From the IMG/VR virus record IMGVR_UViG_3300007542_000226, positions 1 to 21,685 of that record: a stretch of DNA of 21,685 bases. One strand, given 5' to 3'. Both the position numbers and the translations under genes were made by a program. How positions within the stretch are numbered: position 1 is the stretch's first letter; every line of letters starts with the position of its first letter. The stretch is from a virus. The notes below the pieces were generated by a model that worked only from the letters and a program-made list of their open reading frames with translations, was not told the origin of the DNA and did no database searches. Positions 13,988 to 20,188 of the stretch are shown piece after piece.

Positions 13988-16086
13988 CAAACCTCTCTCT
14001 GCTGGCGGCTCTGAATCTCCGCCCGCGTAATGTCAACGTCCGCCCCCATGCGGGCCTTCTCGAGGTCGGTTTCCCGGTCGATCTGGGCCTTCTGCATTTC
14101 GGTTTGAGCCTCCATCTGCATCTTCTCCCGGTCAAGCGCCATCTGGGCTTGTGCGGCCTGCATATCGGTCTGCGCCTTGACCTGCGCCGTCTGCATCGCG
14201 GTCTGGGCCTGCATCTGGGCCTTCTGCATTTCCGCTTCCGCTTCCGCCCTGTTGGGATCGGGCGGCGGCTGCTGGGCCTGCTGGATCACCGCGTCTGCGG
14301 CCTCGTCTAGGGCGTCTTCGACTGGGCGTCCGGCCTTGAACTGCCGTGCCGACATTTTGAGGATTTCCATCAGCGGCTTCGCCATCGAGGGCGATGCTTG
14401 AATGATCGGGCCGGCGCCCTGCAGATACTGCGTGACGGACGATACGAACTCGACCAGGGCCTCGCGTTCGGCCGCCTGGTCCGCCTGGATTGTGGAATCG
14501 GTCTCCACGTCGATCTTGTAGCCTCGCAGCTTGTCGGACCGCAGCATCTCCATCACTTCCGGCGGCACGTCCAAGCCGGTCATGCGGTGCAGCGTCTCTG
14601 CGCTGTAATGCTCCGCGATAATTTCTGCCATGATGCGCAGCGTGTCGCGGATGAACCGGGCGAACGGAACCTGCCGGGGCTGCATCCGCATGGAGCCGAA
14701 GTTGCCCTTCAACTGCTGGGCTGTGGCCGTCTCGGATGCCTTCGTGGAGCCCCGGATGACGTCCGAAATGCCGGTGATCTCGTACAGTTCTTGCTTGGAC
14801 TGGTCGCGCGCCTCGTAGAGCGCCGCGATGGCGTTGGCCAAAACGTCCAGCGGCAGCCACATGACGCCGTTCTGCAAGCCGCCATTCTGCAGGAACTGTT
14901 CCCAATTCTTGATCGGCACAAGGTCCATTTCGTCGCCCTTCAGGACGTCGATCATGCCCTCCATGCCCTCGGCATAGGCCCCGCGCGGCTTGAACGCTCC
15001 CACCATCGCGTGGATGCGCTGCGAGATGCTATCGACCTCTTCCGCTTGGTCCTGGTACAGCACATATTCCGGGATCGGCGTCCAATCGTCGGTCGTGCGA
15101 ATCGGGGTGAACGGTTCCGGGCAGGGGAAGAAGTCACCCAGATTCAGCGGGTCTTCCGCCTCCTTCAGGATTTCCTCTTTCCAGGTGTCGTGGACCCAGT
15201 AGACCTTGCGGACGTTGCGGTCCCAAATCTCCCAGACCAGCGCCTCGCCCCGGTCTTCCTTCTCGTCTTCGCCGGACTTCCGGATCGGCAGATCCTTGAC
15301 CTTGCGCGCGCCAAGGGACTCGTCAAAATTCTCGTGCAGGTCGTCGCGGGTCATCATGTGGCCGCGCGCCACCCACCACACATCCTTCCATTGCGCTTCC
15401 GGAGCGTGCCGGAACAATCGCCACGGCACCGAGACGCAATACACCCGCTCATCGACCTTTTCATCGATATACGGGCCTTCGTCGTCTTCGCCGTCCGGCT
15501 CGACCTCCCGGTCTCCCAGCATGTAGCGGGGCGCCTCAATGGGCGGCTGCATTTGCTCCAAGCCGGGCATCATCCCGTCCACTGGGGCCTGCATCGCGTC
15601 CATCGGCGGCTGCATCGCACCCATTGGGGTCTCCATCGGGTCAGAACCCATCGGGTCCATCGCCTCGACCAACTCAGGGCGTTCGCGATTGATGATCGGT
15701 TCGTATTCGATCCATGCCTGACCGCGTCCAGCGATCAAGCCATCGTCACGCACACCCTCATAGACTTCCGCTGCGTCGTAGTCGTCCAGCGCATAGGACA
15801 GGGCGCGCTCTACGATCTCCGAGCCGATCTTGCCCACGGGGTCTTGATCGCGGAACCGCCGGCGCACGTCCGGGTTGGGAATCTGCGAGAACAGGGTCGG
15901 CTTCAGGGTCTCGACATTGGACCAGAATATGTTAAACCGCTTGCCCTTGTTCTTGCCCTCATCTTTGTACCGGGCGACAACCTTCTTCGCCCGCGCCCGC
16001 CATTTCTCGCCGCCCGACATGTCGTCGGTGGATCTGGCTTCCGCCTTTAGCTCTTCATGCCAAAAGCGCGCGGTGCGTTTCTTCAA
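13987..16086 (-). CDS. Portal protein
   Basis: This is a 699-residue podovirus-type portal. The N-terminus FWHEELKAEARSTDD and WRARAKKVVARYKDE, then 'FNIFWSNVETLKPTLFSQIP' and VRRRFRDQDPVGK, matches the 'W.......y......nifwsNv.tl.p.l..q.P.p.v.rr..d.dp' signature of this group. Residues 142-186 are an unusual Met/Pro/Gly-rich insertion. The core carries EVDSISQRIHAMVGAFKPRG and DQSKQELYEITGISDVIRG-STKASETATAQQLKG, the usual stem/crown region. Residues 607-699 are a Gln/Ala/Met-rich coiled coil (barrel-like). The start is TTG at 16086, overlapping the terminase stop (TTGA), with AAGGA nine bases upstream. The next ATG (residue 23) would cut conserved residues. It forms the 12-mer DNA gate. Confidence 0.92.
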   Translation of the reverse strand: MKKRTARFWHEELKAEARSTDDMSGGEKWRARAKKVVARYKDEGKNKGKRFNIFWSNVETLKPTLFSQIPNPDVRRRFRDQDPVGKIGSEIVERALSYALDDYDAAEVYEGVRDDGLIAGRGQAWIEYEPIINRERPELVEAMDPMGSDPMETPMGAMQPPMDAMQAPVDGMMPGLEQMQPPIEAPRYMLGDREVEPDGEDDEGPYIDEKVDERVYCVSVPWRLFRHAPEAQWKDVWWVARGHMMTRDDLHENFDESLGARKVKDLPIRKSGEDEKEDRGEALVWEIWDRNVRKVYWVHDTWKEEILKEAEDPLNLGDFFPCPEPFTPIRTTDDWTPIPEYVLYQDQAEEVDSISQRIHAMVGAFKPRGAYAEGMEGMIDVLKGDEMDLVPIKNWEQFLQNGGLQNGVMWLPLDVLANAIAALYEARDQSKQELYEITGISDVIRGSTKASETATAQQLKGNFGSMRMQPRQVPFARFIRDTLRIMAEIIAEHYSAETLHRMTGLDVPPEVMEMLRSDKLRGYKIDVETDSTIQADQAAEREALVEFVSSVTQYLQGAGPIIQASPSMAKPLMEILKMSARQFKAGRPVEDALDEAADAVIQQAQQPPPDPNRAEAEAEMQKAQMQAQTAMQTAQVKAQTDMQAAQAQMALDREKMQMEAQTEMQKAQIDRETDLEKARMGADVDITRAEIQSRQQREV
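15529..15663 (-). repeat. Met/Pro-rich degenerate repeat segment within the portal gene
   Basis: Portal residues 142-186 contain degenerate repeats of the PMxAMQ(A/P)P type: DPMGSDPMETPMGAMQPP, MDAMQAPVDGMM and LEQMQPPIEA. On the plus strand this appears as repeated 'ggcggctgcat' and 'cccatcgggtccat' units. It lies between the conserved N-terminal wing and the acidic VEPDGEDDEGPYIDEK stretch. It is probably a flexible surface loop made by slippage of short repeats. Confidence 0.6.
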
Positions 16087-17384
16087 ATCCTATTGTCCTT
16101 TTGGTGTCCAATGTGATGCTGGAACATTTCCTCGAAGGTCTGTGCGGCCTCCCATTTCGGGGCGGCCTTCACGTATTGGTCCTTGATGCCTACAGCCAGC
16201 GTGCGGAAGCCGTCAGCGCCGTGACTGGCCCAATCGTGCAACGGCTGTTGCTTGAAGTCGTTTAGCTTCTCGTCAAAGGCTCGGCGGTACTGCCGCAGAC
16301 ATTCCAGACCGTAGGCTGTCTTCTTCTCGTCAAAACGGCAGCGCGGCAGAATGATTCGGACCGCGTTGATGCCGTCATCGACACGAAGCTGCGGAACGAC
16401 CTTCACCGACAGCCCCAAGGAATTCGCTTGCTCTTGGCGGGACTTGCCCGACCCAAACTCGCGCGCCCTGAAGTCGTGCGGCACATAGTGCGTGCCGTAG
16501 GTGTAGGGTTTCGCAGATAGCTGTTTGGCGTAGTAGCCGAGCCCCTGCCCAGCCTCTTGCAGATAGTCGATCACCGCGATTTCCGGGCCCAACTGCTGGA
16601 AGAACCAGATCGCCGTATCATCGCCGATGCCAATGTCCCAAGCGGTGTGCACGGGCAATTCCGGGCGGTGCGCGACGAAGCCAATCCGGCCCTCGCGATC
16701 CGCCGTCGCCATCAACTTGCCGTAATAAGCCCCCTGCAGCGCAGCGGCGAACGAGCATTCATACTCCTGCTCATATTCGTCTTCGGTCATGTCCCGGCGG
16801 GCTGAAGCCAATTCCGCTTCGGCAACGATCCCGGTCTCGCTGGCCCGGTACAGGCCGCAATACCAATCGTCTTGCTTGCCGTTCTCGTAATACAGCTTCC
16901 AGAACTGGTTCTTGCCCTTTGGCGTTCCGATGAAGATCGCCCATCCGGTGCGGTCGCTCAGAGCCGGCCGAATCACCTCGCTCCATGCCTTCGGCGGCAT
17001 CTGCGCGTATTCGTCCATCACAACGCCGTCGAGATAAATCCCGCGCAAGGCGTCATAGTTGTCCGCGCCGAACAATTGCACGCGGGCGCCGTTCGGCAGA
17101 TCGCAGCGAAACTCCGCCTCGTTCACAGTCGCGCCAGGAATGCTCCCGGCAAACATCTTCACATAGTCCCAGGCAACCTGTTTGGCTTGGCGGTACAAGG
17201 GCGCGATGTAGGCATACCGAGGCGCGTTCAGCTTGTTCTCGAGCGCCGCCTGCATCAGGCGTGCGATGCACAGGACCGTCTTGCCCATCCGCCGGTGGCA
17301 GACTAGGACATTGAAGCGCTTCAGGTTTTGCAGGATTTCGGATTGAACCGGGCGCAGCGTGAATTTAACCGTCACCCTGCGCAT
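16083..17384 (-). CDS. terL: Terminase large subunit
   Basis: This 433-residue packaging motor has both expected domains. The ATPase has CHRRMGKTVLC (Walker A, residues 29-39), APLYRQAKQVAWDY (adenine/arm region), LRGIYLDGVVMDEYAQMP (Walker B with catalytic Glu125) and FIGTPKGKN (coupling motif, 151-159). The nuclease has TAWDIGIGDDTAIW (Asp250), YVPHDFRAREFGSGKS (Asp303) and HDWASHGADGFR (Asp384, Asp391), matching the RNase H-like metal site. It translocates DNA into the procapsid and cuts concatemers. The ATG at 17384 overlaps the small subunit by 20 bases. A GTG at 17375 is an alternative start. The stop overlaps the portal TTG. Confidence 0.95.
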   Translation of the reverse strand: MRRVTVKFTLRPVQSEILQNLKRFNVLVCHRRMGKTVLCIARLMQAALENKLNAPRYAYIAPLYRQAKQVAWDYVKMFAGSIPGATVNEAEFRCDLPNGARVQLFGADNYDALRGIYLDGVVMDEYAQMPPKAWSEVIRPALSDRTGWAIFIGTPKGKNQFWKLYYENGKQDDWYCGLYRASETGIVAEAELASARRDMTEDEYEQEYECSFAAALQGAYYGKLMATADREGRIGFVAHRPELPVHTAWDIGIGDDTAIWFFQQLGPEIAVIDYLQEAGQGLGYYAKQLSAKPYTYGTHYVPHDFRAREFGSGKSRQEQANSLGLSVKVVPQLRVDDGINAVRIILPRCRFDEKKTAYGLECLRQYRRAFDEKLNDFKQQPLHDWASHGADGFRTLAVGIKDQYVKAAPKWEAAQTFEEMFQHHIGHQKDNRI

Positions 17385-17763
17385 TAAGACTCAACGTCAC
17401 TTCGATTGGCCCGTCGTCGTGCCCCGTGTGGGCGATCTTGTCGCCATACTTCTTCGGCGCCAGTTTCGACGCCTTCCACTTGCGGGCGTCAATCTGCAGC
17501 CGCGCCTTGTTCGGATCGTCCGTGGTGTCCGCAATTTCGATCATCTCGTCTGCGTAGAAATCCGCCTGCTCTTCTCTCGCGCGCGCGTATTGTAGCCGAA
17601 ACTCTTCATTGCTCTCAGCCGCCAGCCATTTTCGCACTGTCGTAAGGCCCGGCATTTTGTCGTCATTGCAGATTGCGCGCAGGCTCTCCCCCTCAGCGAG
17701 GCGGCGGCAGATTTCGGCAGCGAGCGTGTCTGTGAATTTGCTGGGACGGCCACCCATGCCCAT
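17365..17763 (-). CDS. terS: Terminase small subunit
   Basis: This is a 132-residue DNA-recognition subunit. An N-terminal helix-turn-helix (GRPSKFTDTLAAEICRRLAE, then 'SLRAICNDDKMPGLTTVRKW', residues about 5-48) matches the Sf6-like small terminase group. It is followed by a helical oligomerisation region (LQYARAREEQADFYADEMIE) and the typical ARLQIDARKWKASKLAPKKY-GDK segment. It binds the packaging site and activates the large subunit. The ATG at 17763 shares its A with the previous stop (TAATG). A second ATG two codons later is also possible. The large-subunit gene immediately after it confirms the assignment. Confidence 0.93.
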   Translation of the reverse strand: MGMGGRPSKFTDTLAAEICRRLAEGESLRAICNDDKMPGLTTVRKWLAAESNEEFRLQYARAREEQADFYADEMIEIADTTDDPNKARLQIDARKWKASKLAPKKYGDKIAHTGHDDGPIEVTLSLNAQGDG

Positions 17764-17936
17764 TAATGCGTCACCACGTCCGTTTCCAACTCAACAACGG
17801 CGATGTCGCGGTCAATGATCCCCTCGAACCATTCCGCAGCGTCGGCCTCGTTGTCGAATTCTTCCATAACCATGATTCCCCACCACGTTCCTTCCTTGTC
17901 TTCAATGAATTCAAAGAATGGTAAGCGGTCGTCCAT
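17763..17936 (-). CDS. Small acidic protein preceding the terminase genes, unknown
   Basis: This 57-residue protein starts MDDRLPFFEFIEDKEGTWWG and continues IMVMEEFDNEADAAEWFEGI, ending VVELETDVVTH. It looks like a small beta-beta-alpha-beta fold with a strongly acidic surface. The ATG at 17936 is preceded by GAGAGG. The same frame is open to 18374, but the upstream part crosses a terminator and another gene and is not protein-like, so the short form is right. It is the first gene after the terminator at 17948-17980 and is joined to terS by TAATG. The function is unknown. An acidic small protein at the head of a late operon could be a regulator or DNA mimic, but nothing in the sequence shows this. 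Confidence 0.7.
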   Translation of the reverse strand: MDDRLPFFEFIEDKEGTWWGIMVMEEFDNEADAAEWFEGIIDRDIAVVELETDVVTH

Positions 17937-17947
17937 GTGCCTCTCAT

Positions 17948-17980
17948 AAAAAATGCGCCGAAGGCGGGAGCCCTGGCGCA
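17948..17980 (-). terminator. Strong intrinsic terminator between the early and late blocks
   Basis: On the minus strand TGCGCC (17980-17975) pairs with GGCGCA (17959-17954). Inside it AGGGC pairs with GCCTT (one G-U pair) around a TCCC tetraloop, leaving a single bulged C. Six T's follow (17953-17948). This 11-bp stem with T-run is a textbook rho-independent terminator for transcripts arriving from the 169-residue gene. It ends only 11 bases before the ATG at 17936, so it also lies in the leader of the terminase operon. Confidence 0.85.
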
Positions 17981-18027
17981 ATTCGGTTAGCGTGCCGAAA
18001 TCGGTAGCATAGTTTGAAAACCCCGTC

Positions 18028-18046
18028 AACCACATTTTGTGCGGTT
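18028..18046. promoter_or_regulatory. 19-bp inverted repeat, operator-like, overlapping a TTGACG
   Basis: On the plus strand AACCACA and TGCGGTT flank a five-base centre (TTTTG): a 7-bp dyad with one G-T type mismatch. It lies in the 122-base gap upstream of the late operon. On the minus strand its end overlaps TTGACG (18029-18024), a good -35 box, but a convincing -10 is missing at the proper distance (TACCGA at 17 bases). It could be a repressor or activator site, or an RNA hairpin in a read-through transcript. Confidence 0.4.
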
Positions 18047-18058
18047 CGTGAATCGTTC

Positions 18059-18568
18059 CTACAAGCGCCGGTATGTAGCCAGCGTGCCGAGCACTCCTTT
18101 CAGCAAGCCGGTGGCGTATCCGTGCGTGACGTTCCACCCGCTGCCGCGTGCGCGTGAGACCCATTGATTGATTGATTCTCCCATGCCCGCGCAGAACCAC
18201 AGAATGCTCGCCCCTTCCTTGCCTACAGCGCGAAGGGCTTCGTTGACTTCGGTCAATCGGTCGATCCAGTGGGGAGTGAATTCGGAGCGGCGGTTGTAGT
18301 CCACCATGATCTTGTCCGGGTTCACGGCGGATGCAGATCCAACCCCTGCCCGCTCTATTTCGTCGCGAAACCACAGCGCGGCGTAATACTCCCTGTCGTC
18401 CAGCTTGCCCTTCGCATGGAGCTTCTCAATCGGCCACTCGTCTCGCACTTTCGCCCCGGTCCCATTGGGAATGGAGAACCGCATTACCGGGCGCGGGTTG
18501 GCCCCGTCCACGATGGGAACCACGATCACTTCATGGAAGCCGCTGGTGCGGGTCTTGGGTTCGTTCAT
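18059..18568 (-). CDS. 169-residue phage protein, unknown, possibly DUF6456-like
   Basis: The protein has an N-terminal beta segment (FHEVIVVPIVDGANPRPVM), a helical hairpin (DDREYYAALWFRDEIERAGV) and a C-terminal pair of helices (ASILWFCAGMGESINQWVSR, then GYATGLLKGVLGTLATYRR). The order 'ya..fr...e.a......d.....v........r......l..a...vG......l...c..g.....we...gw......g.llk..L..La..y' resembles the C-terminal domain of DUF6456 proteins of alphaproteobacteria, which often sit beside regulators. This likeness is recalled by eye and is weak. AGAGGA lies five bases before the ATG. It is the last gene before the terminator. A regulatory role (e.g. late gene control) is conceivable but unproven. 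Confidence 0.7.
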   Translation of the reverse strand: MNEPKTRTSGFHEVIVVPIVDGANPRPVMRFSIPNGTGAKVRDEWPIEKLHAKGKLDDREYYAALWFRDEIERAGVGSASAVNPDKIMVDYNRRSEFTPHWIDRLTEVNEALRAVGKEGASILWFCAGMGESINQWVSRARGSGWNVTHGYATGLLKGVLGTLATYRRL

Positions 18569-18618
18569 TTATTCCTCTAGGGCTGCTTTGGGAGAGCGTG
18601 TTTGGCCTCGCAGGCGCA

Positions 18619-18807
18619 TCACGGAGCAGCAAACACGATCAGCGCCGCCACCCCTGTGATGAACAGCATGAACGCGGTGACCAGCCCGCCAAAGTACCAG
18701 GCGAGCCATCGGCCCGAACGCCCGGCAAACGGTCGATACATCACGCACGGCCACGGATAGAACGTCAGCCCGTGCGCAAACCCCGACAATGCTTCGCGCC
18801 AGCGCAT
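18619..18807 (-). CDS. Small one-span membrane protein, unknown
   Basis: This 62-residue protein has a positively charged, aromatic N-terminal part (MRWREALSGFAHGLTFYPWP, then VMYRPFAGRSGRW). One long hydrophobic segment follows (about residues 35-61, LAWYFGGLVTAFMLFITGVA and ALIVFAA), ending directly at the C-terminus. The charge pattern suggests an inside N-terminus. The ATG follows the zinc-ribbon stop without a gap (TAGATG), with GGAGG eight bases upstream. Small tail-anchored-like proteins of this kind in early phage regions may act on host membranes or in lysis. I cannot assign a function. Confidence 0.6.
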   Translation of the reverse strand: MRWREALSGFAHGLTFYPWPCVMYRPFAGRSGRWLAWYFGGLVTAFMLFITGVAALIVFAAP

Positions 18808-18981
18808 CTATTCGCCCTCCCGGTCGGCAGGCGACGACTGGCGAGCCGCGCCGTTCATAACGGCGGGTGTTAGGCAGCGGATGCGCTTGTATGGGTTCCC
18901 TTCACCGCAGGCTGTGCATCCCCATCCGTTTATGTAGGCTCGCTCGCCGCATTCTGGGCACTTCGTTTTCCGCCCGCTCAT
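18808..18981 (-). CDS. Small zinc-ribbon protein
   Basis: This 57-residue protein begins MSGRKTKCPECGERAYINGW and then GCTACGEGNPYKRIRC. CPEC (residues 8-11) and CTAC (22-25) form a treble-clef/rubredoxin-knuckle-like CxxC-x10-CxxC zinc ribbon. The rest is short and disordered. AAGGAG eight bases before the ATG supports the start, and the ATG overlaps the stop of the preceding frame as ATGA. Small zinc ribbons in phage early regions often contact nucleic acid or host polymerase, but no partner is visible here. It is too short to appear in many automatic annotations. Confidence 0.7.
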   Translation of the reverse strand: MSGRKTKCPECGERAYINGWGCTACGEGNPYKRIRCLTPAVMNGAARQSSPADREGE

Positions 18982-19145
18982 TCGCCCGTCTCCTTGGGTT
19001 CGATTTTTTCATCCTTAAACCAGCAGAACCGCTCGCGAGGCCAATGAATGTAGCGGTGCGCGCCCGTGGCCGGCTCCGTGATCTGCGAGCATTCGCAGCA
19101 ACGCCCTTTGATCGTCGTCCGGCCCCTCGGCCTTCTCCAATTGTT
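18978..19145 (-). pseudogene. Protein-like frame without a start codon (Cys-rich), +1 to the preceding small gene
   Basis: This frame opens at 19145 after a TAG and ends in a TGA that overlaps the zinc-ribbon ATG (ATGA). It reads ...RTTIKGRCCECSQITEPAT, then GAHRYIHWPRERFCWFKDEK and IEPKETGE. The sequence is strongly protein-like (CCEC, aromatic-rich middle), yet it contains no ATG, GTG or TTG. It lies +1 relative to the frame that starts with a perfect ribosome site at 19158. It could be the second half of a gene broken by an indel, be reached by +1 frameshifting (around CAA AGG G, 19108-19102), or use a rare start codon. Confidence 0.45.
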
Positions 19146-19158
19146 CTATCAAGGTCAT
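19015..19158 (-). CDS. Short frame starting MTLIEQLEKAEGPDDD, probably the front of a disrupted gene
   Basis: This frame codes for 47 residues from an ATG at 19158 with GGAGG five bases upstream, two bases after the methyltransferase stop. The opening MTLIEQLEKAEGP matches the start of a group of small phage proteins I recognise ('MT.lI..LE.AeGP'), which are usually longer. After residue 17 the sequence (ALLRMLADHGAGHGRAPLHS) stops looking like a protein and ends at a TAA. The +1 frame becomes protein-like at the same place. So the real product is likely a fusion of the two frames, or this copy is dead. No function can be given. Confidence 0.45.
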   Translation of the reverse strand: MTLIEQLEKAEGPDDDQRALLRMLADHGAGHGRAPLHSLASRAVLLV

Positions 19159-19159
19159 C

Positions 19160-20188
19160 TCAGCCTCCATATGCTTGGATTATTTCTGCCGCTACTTGAG
19201 GGACGATCGCGTTTCCGTAGGCGCGCAGGCGTCCCACTCGGCCGGGTAGCCCATGAGCCAGCGGGAATGCGCCGGGTTCAACCGGCCGCCACTTTCCATC
19301 CGTGCACAAGAGCCAGTCAGAATCTCGCCAGAAGCCGTGAAGCGCGCCGGCGAAGGGTTCGCAGCCAGCGCCACGTCCGCGTTCAGATCCGCGCACCCGT
19401 GTTTCGTGCCGTGTTTCGGTTTCTGCCCTTGACCGCGCGCCCGCGTGTCGTGCGCCTGTGGTATTGTCCATGCTGCTAACTGTGCGAAGTCCCGCAGATC
19501 GTTCGCGTGTGGTCCCATCGCCCGAGCCTTCGCTTTCTGCGGGTCGCTGTATTCCCCGCCCGCGTTGATCTTCGCCGTTGGCGTCGGCCATGCGGCCAAT
19601 TGCGCCGTCCCCGGCAATTTCAATACCGGCTTGCTGTGGTCGCCCCGGCTGTAGGCGTATTGACTGCCCGTCGAATCGTTCACAACTGGACTCGGCCACG
19701 AACCAAGCGCGTTGCCGTTGGTGCGGCGCGCCGACACCGCCAGCCGGCAGATCGACTGGCCCGAAGGCGTAACCGATTCCTTCCAGGTCAGATTGAACAA
19801 GGTCGATCCACAGCCGCGCAGCGCCGTTCGCAACCTGCTCGCCAAAGACGACCGGAGGGCGGCGCTGCTGGATGAGCCAGTGCCAGGCGGGCCATAGGTG
19901 CCGCTCGTCGTCAAATCCAACTTGTCTGCCTGCCGTGCTGAAAGGCTGGCATGGGCATGATCCGGTCCAGACGGGGCGGTCGTCAGGCCATCCGGCAAGC
20001 CGGAGCGCGCGGGACCATCCGCCGATCCCGGCGAAGAAATGGCATTGATCGAATCCATCAAGTTCATCTGGTCTGACATCCCGAATATCCCTTTCGTCCA
20101 CTTCACCGGGGGCGATTTCTCCCGCCCGGATCAGGTTGCGCAGCCACTCTGCGCAGAAGGCGTCAATCTCGTTGTAGTAGGCTGGCAT
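19160..20188 (-). CDS. DNA (cytosine-5-)methyltransferase
   Basis: This 342-residue enzyme transfers a methyl group from S-adenosylmethionine to cytosine C5. Motif I is HFFAGIGGWSRALRLAGW (about residues 50-67). Motif IV is TGSCPCQPFSTAGRQVGF with catalytic Cys80. Motif VI is VVFGEQVANG (Glu117). Motif VIII is GAPHQRQRAWFVA, and motifs IX-X are in GRLRAYGNAIVPQVAAEIIQ. The stretch between about 168 and 280 is low in hydrophobic residues and should include the target-recognition region. An N-terminal extension (YYNEIDAFCAEWLRNLI) is shared with a common phage/prophage subgroup. No cognate restriction enzyme is visible, so self-protection against host restriction is the likely role. A second gene is nested inside it. 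The ATG is preceded by GAGAGG. Confidence 0.92.
   Translation of the reverse strand: MPAYYNEIDAFCAEWLRNLIRAGEIAPGEVDERDIRDVRPDELDGFDQCHFFAGIGGWSRALRLAGWPDDRPVWTGSCPCQPFSTAGRQVGFDDERHLWPAWHWLIQQRRPPVVFGEQVANGAARLWIDLVQSDLEGIGYAFGPVDLPAGGVGAPHQRQRAWFVAESSCERFDGQSIRLQPGRPQQAGIEIAGDGAIGRMADANGEDQRGRGIQRPAESEGSGDGTTRERSAGLRTVSSMDNTTGARHAGARSRAETETRHETRVRGSERGRGAGCEPFAGALHGFWRDSDWLLCTDGKWRPVEPGAFPLAHGLPGRVGRLRAYGNAIVPQVAAEIIQAYGG
19192..20079 (-). CDS. Nested overlapping gene: phage protein family with WPTP-type repeats, inside the methyltransferase gene
   Basis: The +1 frame relative to the methyltransferase is open for 295 residues from ATG 20079 (a GTG at 20106 would add nine). It is not random. 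It carries the blocks of a phage/prophage protein family I recognise as usually free-standing: SSPGSADGPARSGLPDGLTT, LSARQA, STLFNLTWKESVTPSGQSIC, and ARRTNGN followed by LGSWPSPVVND. Then it repeats AQLAAWPTPTAKINAGG and AQLAAWTIPQAHD. The end is GRLNPAHSRWLMGYPAEWDA followed by CAPTETRSS. AAAGGG lies nine bases before the ATG. The family is sometimes labelled methyltransferase in databases but lacks C5 motifs here. Function unknown. Translation in both frames is inferred from conserved family features in each. Confidence 0.7.
   Translation of the reverse strand: MSDQMNLMDSINAISSPGSADGPARSGLPDGLTTAPSGPDHAHASLSARQADKLDLTTSGTYGPPGTGSSSSAALRSSLASRLRTALRGCGSTLFNLTWKESVTPSGQSICRLAVSARRTNGNALGSWPSPVVNDSTGSQYAYSRGDHSKPVLKLPGTAQLAAWPTPTAKINAGGEYSDPQKAKARAMGPHANDLRDFAQLAAWTIPQAHDTRARGQGQKPKHGTKHGCADLNADVALAANPSPARFTASGEILTGSCARMESGGRLNPAHSRWLMGYPAEWDACAPTETRSSLK

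Noticed and set aside
13987-14270. Repetitive Met/Gln/Ala region as a DNA repeat or slippage artefact
   Set aside because: It reads as a continuous heptad-like coiled coil at the portal C-terminus, a normal feature of portal barrels. The units are not identical at DNA level.
14398-16050. Long plus-strand open frame (550 codons) opposite the portal gene
   Set aside because: It mirrors the strongly supported portal frame. The translation is Arg/His/Leu-rich with no domain, and its openness follows from GC-rich codons on the other strand. The same applies to plus-strand frames at 106-957, 7147-7995, 8528-9535 and 11582-12361.
18001-18029. Ordinary sigma-70 promoter starting at TTGACG (18029-18024)
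   Set aside because: The -35 is good, but the best -10 at 17 bases is TACCGA and TATGCT is only 12 bases away. I kept the site only as an operator-like dyad.
17937-18374. N-terminal extension of the 57-residue acidic protein to 203 residues
   Set aside because: The extension crosses the terminator hairpin and overlaps the 169-residue gene, and reads as random Arg/His-rich sequence. The ATG at 17936 has its own ribosome site.
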